This document shows positions 1 through 6,446 of a stretch of 8,127 nucleotides of DNA, piece by piece. Made by a program: the position numbers and the translations under genes. The notes under the pieces were generated by a model. The model was not told the DNA's origin, did not search any database, and was given only the letters and a program-made list of their open reading frames with translations. Numbering within the stretch: position 1 is the first letter of the stretch; the number at the start of each line of letters is the position of its first letter. The DNA is from an uncultured Clostridium sp. (GTDB taxonomy: Bacteria; Bacillota; Clostridia; Lachnospirales; Lachnospiraceae). Location: contig URUZ01000279.1 of assembly GCA_900551225.1 (NCBI GenBank), positions 1-8,127 of the forward strand, in the 5' to 3' direction.

Positions 1-6
1 AAAGTG

Positions 7-12
7 TATAAT
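7..12 (+). promoter_or_regulatory. Possible -10 element (promoter candidate 1)
   Basis: A perfect TATAAT lies at 7-12. Its -35 partner would fall before the window, so it cannot be judged. If used, transcription would start near base 18-20, inside the left arm of the palindrome at 16-41, a classic repressor arrangement. AT-rich DNA gives such hexamers by chance, so this is only a candidate. Confidence 0.3.
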
Positions 13-15
13 AAA

Positions 16-41
16 AACAACAAGTTTGCAAGCTTATTGTT
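16..41. promoter_or_regulatory. 26-bp near-palindrome, candidate operator
   Basis: The two 13-base halves, AACAACAAGTTTG and CAAGCTTATTGTT, are inverted repeats matching at 11 of 13 positions with no gap. The centre, between 28 and 29, is itself a perfect TTGCAA palindrome. The arms are AT-rich and no T-run follows, so a protein-binding dyad is more likely than a terminator. It overlaps the -35 of candidate promoter 2 and lies just downstream of the -10 of candidate promoter 1, so a bound protein could control the whole operon. The binding protein is unknown. The LysR-type regulator at the other end is one possibility, and a LacI- or GntR-type repressor outside the window is another. Confidence 0.5.
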
Positions 42-55
42 AAAAATGCCATAAT
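26..55 (+). promoter_or_regulatory. Candidate sigma-A promoter for the operon
   Basis: TTGCAA (26-31, 4 of 6 to consensus) is followed after 18 bases by CATAAT (50-55, 5 of 6). It would start transcription near base 62 and leave a leader of about 108 bases before the first gene. The -35 is the centre of the palindrome at 16-41. Match quality is moderate and the start site is inferred. Confidence 0.4.
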
Positions 56-72
56 ATTACAGTTGATTTTAC

Positions 73-120
73 GAGAAAACAGATATTTTCTGGGGATTGT
101 GTCTGTTCTCCCCTCTTTTT
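73..120 (+). promoter_or_regulatory. Leader with possible terminator/antiterminator pairing
   Basis: GGGGA (92-96) can pair with TCCCC (109-113) across a 12-base loop, followed by TC and five Ts (116-120), resembling a weak intrinsic terminator ahead of the first gene. An alternative stem pairs GAGAA (73-77) and CAGA (80-83) with TTCTC (106-110) and TCTG (102-105), leaving a two-base bulge. It uses 109-110 and so excludes the terminator stem. A separate 6-bp hairpin, AGAAAA (74-79) with TTTTCT (86-91), is also possible. No known riboswitch or leader peptide is recognised. The terminator stem is only 5 bp, so confidence is low. Confidence 0.25.
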
Positions 121-169
121 GGCCAAAGGGAAGGGTCTTGTATTTTAACGAATGAGGAGGGAATTTTGT

Positions 170-1510
170 ATGAACACTACTTTAGTTGTAATAGGTTTTG
201 CAATGGTTATTGTTTTAATAGCGCTGCTGCTGAGCGGCAAAACGGTGCCAATGGTAGCATTTGTGCTTGTATCCTTTATCGGGGCGCTGCTGGCGGGGTT
301 TTCGCTCCCCGATATCAGCACCTTTGTGGGGGACGGGGTTAAGACGGTTATTAACAGTGTTGGTATGGCCATGTTTGCAACGGCTTTCTTTACGATCATG
401 ACATCCATTGGTGTGTTTGACCCGCTGGTCAGGTTTTTGTCCAGATATGCAGGGAATGTTACAATTATCTTTTTGATTACATACCTGGTTGCTACAGTGG
501 GACATTTCGACACAGGTACAACCAGTACGATCCTGCTGACAATTCCCATGATGCTGCCGCTGTACCGCAAGTTCCATATCCGTGTGGAGTGGATGTTCCT
601 GATGATCGGTATGGCAGTTGCCATGATGAACCTGCTTCCCATGGGCGGAGGAATCATTGGGTTATCTGCAGTGTCCGGCATTGATGTGGGCGTTCTGTTT
701 AACCAGATCGTTCCCGTGATCGGTATTGGCTGGGTTATCAATATTGTGCTCATCGTGGTGGTCTACAGCAAGATGGAGAAGAAACGCATCGCCAAAATGT
801 CGTCTGAGGCGAAGCAGGCCCAGGATGACGAGTACCGCGCCCTCCTTGAGGTTGGACGTAAGGGCGCTGAGCTTCAGGAAGTCAAGATGGATGTAAAGTA
901 TTGGGCCAACCTGATCCTCACCCTTGTCACGGTTGCAGTTGTATTTATCGACATTATCCGCGCTTATTTCGTATTCATGATCGCCTTTATGATCGCCCTG
1001 CTGATCAACTACAAGGGGAATAAGGCAAAACAGGATGTTGTTAAGCTCTGTGCCGGAAACTGCTATCCCATCGCCGCTGTTATGATGTGCGCAGGTGTAT
1101 TCGTGGGGGTTATGAGCGGAAGCGGAATGCTGACGGAGATGGCAGCCTTTATCGTATCCCTGATTCCCAGCAGCATGCACGGTGTCTATAATGTACTGCT
1201 GGCGGTAATCTGTACTCCCATGAGTATTGCTCTCGGTTCACAGGCCTATTACTATGGCTTCAGCCCCCTGCTTCTGGAGGTTGGGACAACCATGGGCGTA
1301 ACAACTCTTTCCACAATTGCAACCCTGCAGATTACGCAGAATGCATTTGGCTTCATCACCCCGGTATCTGCTGTTAACCATCTGGCCTGTGGTATGCTGG
1401 GCCGTGATATCAAGGACGTATTTAGATTCTGTTTCCCCAAGCTGCTGCTGATGCTGGCTATTCAGTTTACCGTTTCTGTATTAGTTGGACTGATTGCCAT
1501 GGGTGCATAA
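170..1510 (+). CDS. CitMHS-family citrate/tricarboxylate:cation symporter
   Basis: Predicted 446-residue integral membrane protein, probably the uptake system of the operon. CitMHS proteins import citrate or related tricarboxylates as metal complexes with protons. About a dozen hydrophobic segments are visible, interrupted by one hydrophilic, charged loop at about residues 198-245. Family resemblance is clearest at residues 112-120 (HFDTGTTST, where Bacillus CitM-type members have a D-G-D-G-T-T-type stretch), at MLPLYRK just after it, and at residues 357-363 (SQAYYYG, matching a D-P-Y-Y-F-G-like stretch). These deviations suggest a substrate other than plain citrate. The ATG at 170 is chosen over an in-frame ATG at 152 because GAGGAGGG (154-161) lies eight bases before it and the protein then begins with its first membrane segment. 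It is first in the operon, 24 bases before the next gene. Family call is solid; substrate is unknown. Confidence 0.85.
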   Translation: MNTTLVVIGFAMVIVLIALLLSGKTVPMVAFVLVSFIGALLAGFSLPDISTFVGDGVKTVINSVGMAMFATAFFTIMTSIGVFDPLVRFLSRYAGNVTIIFLITYLVATVGHFDTGTTSTILLTIPMMLPLYRKFHIRVEWMFLMIGMAVAMMNLLPMGGGIIGLSAVSGIDVGVLFNQIVPVIGIGWVINIVLIVVVYSKMEKKRIAKMSSEAKQAQDDEYRALLEVGRKGAELQEVKMDVKYWANLILTLVTVAVVFIDIIRAYFVFMIAFMIALLINYKGNKAKQDVVKLCAGNCYPIAAVMMCAGVFVGVMSGSGMLTEMAAFIVSLIPSSMHGVYNVLLAVICTPMSIALGSQAYYYGFSPLLLEVGTTMGVTTLSTIATLQITQNAFGFITPVSAVNHLACGMLGRDIKDVFRFCFPKLLLMLAIQFTVSVLVGLIAMGA

Positions 1511-1534
1511 AACAGATGATCGAAAGGAGACATT

Positions 1535-1879
1535 ATGGTAGACCATATTGCGTTTGTTGTGGAGAATCCGAAGAAAACGGCGGCTCTATTGGAGAAATTC
1601 GGTTACCAGGTCCACAGGGAGACTGCCCATCACTGCGGCTCCGTGGAGGTGGAGGACCCTGGACAGAAGGGCCTGATCATTGAGCTCTGTACAAAGCGTC
1701 CTCAGGACAGCCTTGGTTTTAATCATGCATGTCTGCGTGTAGAGAGCCAGGAAGAGTACCAGGACATGATAAATGACGGCATGAAATTCACCGGAGAGCT
1801 TCATCTCTCTCCGGACAGCGGAAGATATATCAATAACTATGTGGATGATGACGGGATCAAGTGGCAGATAACCATTTAG
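1535..1879 (+). CDS. VOC-superfamily (glyoxalase-like) small protein
   Basis: A 114-residue single-domain protein of the vicinal oxygen chelate fold, whose members are metal-dependent isomerases, epimerases, lyases or dioxygenases that usually work as dimers. Two beta-alpha-beta modules are visible. The first opens with VDHIAFVV (H4) and ends with LIIELCT (E50). The second opens with FNHACLRV (H64) and ends with DDDGIKWQITI. The usual metal set is His, Glu, His, Glu, so H4, E50 and H64 fit, but the fourth position is Q111. Start ATG has AAAGGAG at 1523-1529, five bases upstream. In this operon it may isomerise or epimerise a hydroxy/oxo acid before or after the PIG-L step; that is inference. 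It is not a GalD-type tautomerase, which has a different fold. Confidence 0.75.
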   Translation: MVDHIAFVVENPKKTAALLEKFGYQVHRETAHHCGSVEVEDPGQKGLIIELCTKRPQDSLGFNHACLRVESQEEYQDMINDGMKFTGELHLSPDSGRYINNYVDDDGIKWQITI

Positions 1880-1900
1880 GACGCGGCGGGAGGGAAAACG

Positions 1901-2632
1901 ATGGACATGAATGGAAAGAAGATGCTGGTTGCAGCGGCCCACCCGGGCGATGTGCTGTGGAGATGCTCCGGCGCCATTGCAAAGCATGTATCACTGGGCG
2001 GATCGGTTGATGTTGTGGTTTTGACATATGGTACGGGCGGTGAAGCCAATGAACTGTTTAAGGCCGGATACACCGCAGAGCAGGCAAAAGAGCAGCGCCT
2101 GAAGGATTTTACAAAATCAGCGGAAATTCTTGGGATATCCCGTTTTGAATTCTGGGATATGCAGGATTACCGGTTTGAAATTACCCAGGACAAAATCTAT
2201 AAGATGGTGAAATTTATGCGGGAGAGTAAACCGGATCTGATTCTGACCCATTGGGAAAAGGACCTTTTTAACCCGGATCACGGGACGGTCTTTCCCTATG
2301 TCAATGCCTCTTTGGAGGCGGCCACCGGCCAGGGGATTGTGGCAGAGGGGACAGCGCCCATTGAGCGCGCGCCTATTTTCTGCTTTGAACCCCATGCCAG
2401 TGAAGCCAATGATTTCAAACCCAATCTGTTTGTGGATATCACTGATGTGATTGAGATAAAAAAGGCTGCCATGGCCACGTTTGAGCTGAAGGCAAAGCTG
2501 GCGGAGGGCTATGTGAACCGGGCCAGTTACCGCGCGGTGAACGCAGGCAGCTTTGGTAGAAAGGGATGTCAGTACGCCGAGGCATACCAGGCGGTTTATC
2601 CCATTGCACAGGACGGATATTTTGTGTATTGA
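1901..2632 (+). CDS. PIG-L/LmbE-superfamily protein, GalB-like hydratase candidate
   Basis: A 243-residue cytosolic zinc enzyme of the PIG-L superfamily. Most members deacetylate N-acetylglucosamine conjugates and carry A-H-P-D-D, where the first Asp is the general base. Here the motif is AHPGDVLWR (residues 13-21): zinc ligands H14 and D17 remain, but the base position is G16. The third ligand is H127 in NPDHGT, with a further THW at 116-118. This pattern, with W-R and GAIAKH following, resembles the branch containing GalB of Pseudomonas putida, a 4-oxalomesaconate (4-carboxy-2-hydroxymuconate) hydratase, recognised here from memory. Such an enzyme would make 4-carboxy-4-hydroxy-2-oxoadipate, the substrate of the aldolase family encoded three times downstream, which supports the call. 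SD GGGAGGG at 1888-1894. The alternative is a deacetylase with altered chemistry. Family is sure; hydratase activity is likely, and the exact substrate is unknown. Confidence 0.75.
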   Translation: MDMNGKKMLVAAAHPGDVLWRCSGAIAKHVSLGGSVDVVVLTYGTGGEANELFKAGYTAEQAKEQRLKDFTKSAEILGISRFEFWDMQDYRFEITQDKIYKMVKFMRESKPDLILTHWEKDLFNPDHGTVFPYVNASLEAATGQGIVAEGTAPIERAPIFCFEPHASEANDFKPNLFVDITDVIEIKKAAMATFELKAKLAEGYVNRASYRAVNAGSFGRKGCQYAEAYQAVYPIAQDGYFVY

Positions 2633-2644
2633 TTGAAAAATGAT

Positions 2645-2649
2645 GGAGG
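2645..2649 (+). promoter_or_regulatory. Ribosome binding site fixing a GTG start
   Basis: GGAGG at 2645-2649 is six bases before GTG 2656, the best start for the MATE gene. The in-frame GTG at 2650 abuts the site with no spacer, and the in-frame ATG at 2671 is 21 bases away, too far. Confidence 0.65.
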
Positions 2650-2655
2650 GTGCCA

Positions 2656-4014
2656 GTGAAACGCCAGTCAATGGATATGACACAGGGGAATATCTGGAAG
2701 CTGTTAGCGCTGTTTGCCGTGCCGCTGCTCTTTGGGAATTTGTTTCAACAGCTCTATAACACCGTGGACAGCGTGATTGTGGGGAATTTTGTGGGCAAAA
2801 CCGCGCTGGCGGCAATGGGCGCCACAACCGCTATCTGCAATACCCTGGTGAATTTCTTTAACGGCATCTCCATTGGCGCGGGAGTTGTGATCAGTAATTA
2901 TTTTGGGGCCAGGGACAGGGAGAATCTTCAGAAAGCGATACATACGATTGCCAGCCTCACCATTATCCTGGGGCTGGGGGTTACACTGCTCTCAGTGCCC
3001 TGGGTTCCCTTTATGCTGAAAATGATGTCCACGCCGGGGGATGTGATCGGCCAAGCTTCCGTGTATTTGAGAATTTATTTTCTAGGGATTTTATTTCTGT
3101 TTACCTACAATATGGGAAGCAGTGTTTTAAGGGCTGTGGGCGATACGAAGAGGCCGCTGTATTTCCTGATTACCAGCAGCCTGCTCAATATTGTACTGGA
3201 TCTTTTATTTGTGATTGTGTTCCGCTGGGGAATCGCAGGCGCTGCGGCTGCCACAGTCCTTTCACAGGCAGTCTCAGCCATGCTGGTATGCGCGGCTCTG
3301 CTTCGGACCAAGGACGCCTATCAGCTGAAGGTAAAACATATCCGCATGGATATGACGCTGTGCCGGAGAATCCTGCTGCTGGGACTGCCCATAGGAGTCC
3401 AGCAGTCGCTGACGGCATTTTCAAATGCATTTGTACAGTCCTATATTAATGGGTTTAACTCCTCCTCCATTATGGCGGGCTGGAGCTGCCATATCAAGAT
3501 TGATCAGTTCTGCATCCTGCCGGTGATGAGTATCGGGCAGTCCGTGACCACGTTTGTGAGCCAGAATTTGGGGGCAAAGAAGTTGGAGCGGGCAAAGGAG
3601 GGGGTCAAGACTGCACTTTATCTGGGGACAGGACTGCTGATTTTGATCTGTGTGATCCTGGCCTTTTCAACCAGACAGCTGGTGGGGCTGTTTAACCGGG
3701 ATGCAGAGGTGATTTTCTACGGCGTTTTATTTGTCTGGATGACGATTCCTTTCCGGTTCTTCAGCGCATGGAACCAGACATATGCAGGGGCGCTGCGGGG
3801 CTCGGGCAATACAAAAGCCTCCATGTTTATCATGCTGTTTGGCCTTGTCGTGTGCAGGCAGATCTATCTATATGTGATAACACGTTTTGTCAACAATGTA
3901 TTTACTGTGGGCCTTGGATACCCGGTGGGCTGGATCTGCTGCGGGCTGCTGTCCAGATGGTATTATAAACACAGCGGATGGGAAAAGAAATATACAGAAC
4001 AGGAGAGAACATGA
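2656..4014 (+). CDS. MATE-family multidrug/organic solute exporter
   Basis: A 452-residue polytopic membrane protein of the multidrug and toxin extrusion family, which export compounds in exchange for Na+ or H+. The N-terminus is typical: a hydrophobic helix with FAVPLLFGNLFQQLYN followed by TVDSVIVGNFVG. Twelve hydrophobic segments in two halves are expected, and the length is the family norm. The second half begins near residue 235 with LPIGVQQSL and includes SIGQSVTTFVSQNLGAKK. Translation probably starts at GTG 2656. The stop codon overlaps the next gene's start in ATGA (4011-4014), implying translational coupling with the propeller lyase. Its place inside a catabolic operon suggests export of a toxic intermediate, by-product or substrate analogue; this is inference, since MATE substrates cannot be read from sequence. 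Confidence 0.85.
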   Translation: MKRQSMDMTQGNIWKLLALFAVPLLFGNLFQQLYNTVDSVIVGNFVGKTALAAMGATTAICNTLVNFFNGISIGAGVVISNYFGARDRENLQKAIHTIASLTIILGLGVTLLSVPWVPFMLKMMSTPGDVIGQASVYLRIYFLGILFLFTYNMGSSVLRAVGDTKRPLYFLITSSLLNIVLDLLFVIVFRWGIAGAAAATVLSQAVSAMLVCAALLRTKDAYQLKVKHIRMDMTLCRRILLLGLPIGVQQSLTAFSNAFVQSYINGFNSSSIMAGWSCHIKIDQFCILPVMSIGQSVTTFVSQNLGAKKLERAKEGVKTALYLGTGLLILICVILAFSTRQLVGLFNRDAEVIFYGVLFVWMTIPFRFFSAWNQTYAGALRGSGNTKASMFIMLFGLVVCRQIYLYVITRFVNNVFTVGLGYPVGWICCGLLSRWYYKHSGWEKKYTEQERT

Positions 4015-5030
4015 AACATATTATTTGCGAAGGTGAGAGAAGAGAGAGCGCGGGGGAAATTGTGGATTGCGGAAGGTTTTCCTACGTTGTAGAAAAGGAT
4101 TGGGCAAAATGGCCCAAGGAGCTGGAGCAGATGACGGCGCTCAACTGCTGCTGGGGGGAGGATGGATATTTTTATGTGGTCACAGGGAAAGGGGAAGCGC
4201 CGGTGGTGGTCTTTGACGGAGACGGAAACTACTGCAAAACCATTGCCCAGGGCCTGTTCGGGAAATCCCATTCTGTGAGCTATACAAAAAATGGGACGCT
4301 GCTGCTGGCGGATGCCCATAAAAATGCCCATGTGGTTAAGGAGATCACAACGGACGGAACGGTAGTAAGGACATTGGGGACACAGGGAGTTCCGGGGGAC
4401 AGCGGATATGATTTTGACTACCTGGAGACCATGGAGAAGAGCGGGGAGACTCCCACCGAAACGAGGTGGAACAAGAATGCCGCTTCCAATGCCAGGATGG
4501 ACAGCATCCGAAGAAGGGGGCAGCCTTTCTGCCGTCCCTGCGGCATCATTATGACTCCCAATGGGGAATATTTTGCGGCCGACGGCTATGGAAACTGTGC
4601 GGTCCATCATTTCAATGCAGAGGGGGAGTATGTAAAGTCATGGGGAGCGCCGGAGGACTTCCGTGTGGTACATAGCATCTGCATGGACTTTAAGGGCCGC
4701 TTGTGGGTTGCGGACAGGGAGAACTGCAGGGTGAAGCTGTTTGACACGGATGGGGAGCTTATGGCCGTTGCAGATGGGAATCTCTCCAGAATCGGAACTG
4801 TCTTTGTGGATGACCAGTTTCTGTACATAGCGGAGCTGGACGGCGGCGTTACCTTAATTGATCTGAACCTGATGGAAATGGCTGCACAGATCAGCGCTCC
4901 CGGAGAGGCCCTGTTTAAGGCCCACGGAATCTGTGCGGACGGCCGGGGAAATATTTATCTGGCCACCAACAAGACCAATGAAAACAATCTTGTCCGTTTG
5001 AGGCGTATAAACGAGGAGGAAATGAAATGA
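4011..5030 (+). CDS. NHL-repeat beta-propeller protein, PAL-like lyase candidate
   Basis: A 339-residue protein with NHL-type blades and no signal peptide or membrane segment, hence cytosolic. It resembles the propeller of peptidyl-alpha-hydroxyglycine alpha-amidating lyase (PAL), a zinc lyase that releases glyoxylate from alpha-hydroxyglycine adducts. Matching blocks are SHS (H87), RPCGIIMTPNGEYFAADGYGN (171-195 region, Y193), VHSICMDFKG then VADRENCR (H221, R236) and AHGICADGRGNIYLA (H305). Thus three zinc histidines and the catalytic Tyr and Arg of rat PAL (from memory H585, H690, H786, Y654, R706) all have counterparts. There are 11 cysteines and a C-R-P-C at 174-177. The ATG at 4011 overlaps the MATE stop as ATGA and has AGGAG at 4001-4005; an in-frame ATG at 3978 lacks a ribosome site. 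It overlaps the next gene by ATGA too. An alternative is a lactonase or structural propeller. True substrate is unknown. Confidence 0.7.
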   Translation: MKHIICEGERRESAGEIVDCGRFSYVVEKDWAKWPKELEQMTALNCCWGEDGYFYVVTGKGEAPVVVFDGDGNYCKTIAQGLFGKSHSVSYTKNGTLLLADAHKNAHVVKEITTDGTVVRTLGTQGVPGDSGYDFDYLETMEKSGETPTETRWNKNAASNARMDSIRRRGQPFCRPCGIIMTPNGEYFAADGYGNCAVHHFNAEGEYVKSWGAPEDFRVVHSICMDFKGRLWVADRENCRVKLFDTDGELMAVADGNLSRIGTVFVDDQFLYIAELDGGVTLIDLNLMEMAAQISAPGEALFKAHGICADGRGNIYLATNKTNENNLVRLRRINEEEMK

Positions 5031-5725
5031 GTGAAGTAGGAAATAGGATTTACCTGAATTTTGAGCGGCCGGACCCGGAGCTGGTCGGGCAGTTTAAAGA
5101 CCTGCCTTCCAGCAATGTGGGAGATATGATGAACCGCCTGTACTGCATGAGGGAGTATATCCGCCAGAGGAATCCCAAGCCGTTGAATATGCTGGGGACG
5201 GCAATTACGGTGAAGGTGCCGGATGGGGACAATGCCTTTATCCATAAGGCTCTGGATCTGGCGAAGCCGGGAGATATTCTTGTAATTGACGGAAACGGCT
5301 GCAAGACGCGCTCCCTGATCGGAGAGGTGATGTTCACCTATGCGAAGAACTGCAACATAGCCGGTATTGTTGTGGACGGAGCAATCCGAGACAATGACTC
5401 CCTGACCCATATCGACCTTCCTGTGTACGCTAAGGCGGTTACGCCCCAGGGACCCTACAAAAACGGGCCGGGTGAGATCAATGTGCCTGTATCCTGCGGA
5501 GGTCAGGTGGTATTTCCCGGAGATATCCTGGTGGGAGACCCGGACGGCATCTGCGTAATCCGTCCAGAGGATGCCAAGAAGATTCTAGCGGATGTCCGCA
5601 AAAAATTCCAGGGGGAGCAGGAGAAGTTAGAACAGTACCGTACCGTAGGAAATAATACGGAAAAACATAAACAAATCTATAATACCATTACAGAGAAGCT
5701 TAAAACTGCCGTATATGAAGGATGA
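5027..5725 (+). CDS. RraA/HMG-aldolase family protein, paralogue 1
   Basis: A 232-residue cytosolic protein of the RraA-like family, which includes class II pyruvate aldolases acting on 4-hydroxy-4-methyl-2-oxoglutarate and 4-carboxy-4-hydroxy-2-oxoadipate, oxaloacetate decarboxylases and RNase E regulators. Family blocks seen: SSNVGDMMN (28-36), PGDILVIDGNG (81-91), GIVVDGAIRD (113-122) and PGDILVGDPDGICVI near residues 164-178. The metal/substrate motif reads E100-X20-R121-D122, followed by N-D-S, so the residue that is Asp in P. putida aldolase is Glu here and the later acidic position of RraA-type enzymes is Ser. It is the most divergent of the three, with a longer charged C-terminal helix (about 190-230). 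The start overlaps the propeller stop (ATGA, 5027-5030) and GAGGAGG is at 5013-5019. An RNase E-regulator role is unlikely in this context. Confidence 0.8.
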   Translation: MSEVGNRIYLNFERPDPELVGQFKDLPSSNVGDMMNRLYCMREYIRQRNPKPLNMLGTAITVKVPDGDNAFIHKALDLAKPGDILVIDGNGCKTRSLIGEVMFTYAKNCNIAGIVVDGAIRDNDSLTHIDLPVYAKAVTPQGPYKNGPGEINVPVSCGGQVVFPGDILVGDPDGICVIRPEDAKKILADVRKKFQGEQEKLEQYRTVGNNTEKHKQIYNTITEKLKTAVYEG

Positions 5726-5763
5726 CTACCGATGATATAGAATGAAGGGGAAGGAGAAGTGTT

Positions 5764-6432
5764 ATGGATCAGTTCAATGCCCAATACCGGGCACGTTTTG
5801 AAAAGCTTTCTTCCACCAATGTTTCAGATGCCCTGGATGCCCTTGGCCTGCGGGGGGCTACCCGCGGCGTCCGCCCCATGCTGGGGAGATGGAATAAGAT
5901 TGTGGGGCCTGCCGTCACCATGAAAATGACAGCGGCGGGCGAGACACCCCAGAAAACCCATCTGGGCATGAATGCCATTGCGGAGGCAGAGGCGGGGGAC
6001 GTGATCGTGATCGACAATGGAGGCCGCATGGATACCTCCTGCTGGGGCGGGGTCCTGGCCAATGGAGCGAAGGTGAAGGGGATCGCCGGTACGGTCATCG
6101 ACGGCTGCTGCAGGGATCTGGATGACTGCATTGAGGCCGATTATGCTGTGTATGCAAGAGGGACCGTGGTGCAGACGGCAAGGGGCCGTGTGATGGAGGA
6201 GAGTACCAACCAGATGATCCAGTTCTGCGGTGTCCAGGTGCGGCCCGGAGACATTGTCATAGGCGACAGCAGCGGCGTCGTGGTTGTTCCAAGGGAGCAT
6301 ATGGGACAGGTTCTGGAAAAAGCGGAGCAGCTCTGGCAGAAGGAAGAGGATATGATCGCGCAGATCAAGGCGGGAACCGATATTCTTGCGGTTGATGCCG
6401 CATTCAATTACAACAAAATGCTGGGAAAATAG
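5764..6432 (+). CDS. RraA/HMG-aldolase family protein, paralogue 2
   Basis: A 222-residue RraA-family protein. Blocks seen are STNVSDALDALG (17-28), AGDVIVIDNGGR (77-88), WGGVLANGAK (94-103), GTVIDGCCRD (109-118) and PGDIVIGDSSGVVVVP (near 163-178). It fits G96-X20-R117-D118-X2-D121 exactly, the motif described for Thermus thermophilus RraA and yeast Yer010Cp, which have HMG aldolase and oxaloacetate decarboxylase activity with divalent metal. A plausible job is therefore cleavage of a 4-hydroxy-2-oxo acid or decarboxylation of the oxaloacetate produced in the pathway. SD AAGGAG at 5751-5756, seven bases before ATG. It follows paralogue 1 after 38 bases. Closest in sequence to paralogue 3, indicating an old tandem duplication. 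Confidence 0.85.
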   Translation: MDQFNAQYRARFEKLSSTNVSDALDALGLRGATRGVRPMLGRWNKIVGPAVTMKMTAAGETPQKTHLGMNAIAEAEAGDVIVIDNGGRMDTSCWGGVLANGAKVKGIAGTVIDGCCRDLDDCIEADYAVYARGTVVQTARGRVMEESTNQMIQFCGVQVRPGDIVIGDSSGVVVVPREHMGQVLEKAEQLWQKEEDMIAQIKAGTDILAVDAAFNYNKMLGK

Positions 6433-6446
6433 AGGGGGAGAGGAAA

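Noticed and set aside
118..127. TTTGGCCAAA, a perfect 10-base palindrome in the leader
   Set aside because: It is short, lies just after the T-run and has no partner site, so it is not enough to call an operator.
97..342. 81-codon plus-strand frame starting in the leader, considered as a leader peptide
   Set aside because: It starts at a TTG without a good ribosome site and runs far into the transporter gene in another frame.
145..753. 202-codon minus-strand open frame opposite the transporter
   Set aside because: It mirrors a well-supported membrane protein gene, has low-complexity Ile/Thr/Pro-rich composition and no family resemblance.
2040..2412. A 13-base direct repeat, GTGAAGCCAATGA, at 2040-2052 and 2400-2412
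   Set aside because: Both copies encode ordinary parts of the PIG-L protein in the same frame (EAN), and chance codon reuse explains it.
2117..2827. 236-codon minus-strand open frame across the PIG-L/MATE junction
   Set aside because: It is antisense to two real genes, and its sequence shows no recognisable domain.
3963..4610. 215-codon minus-strand open frame opposite the propeller gene
   Set aside because: It is a shadow of the PAL-like gene, whose blades and catalytic residues are clear on the plus strand.
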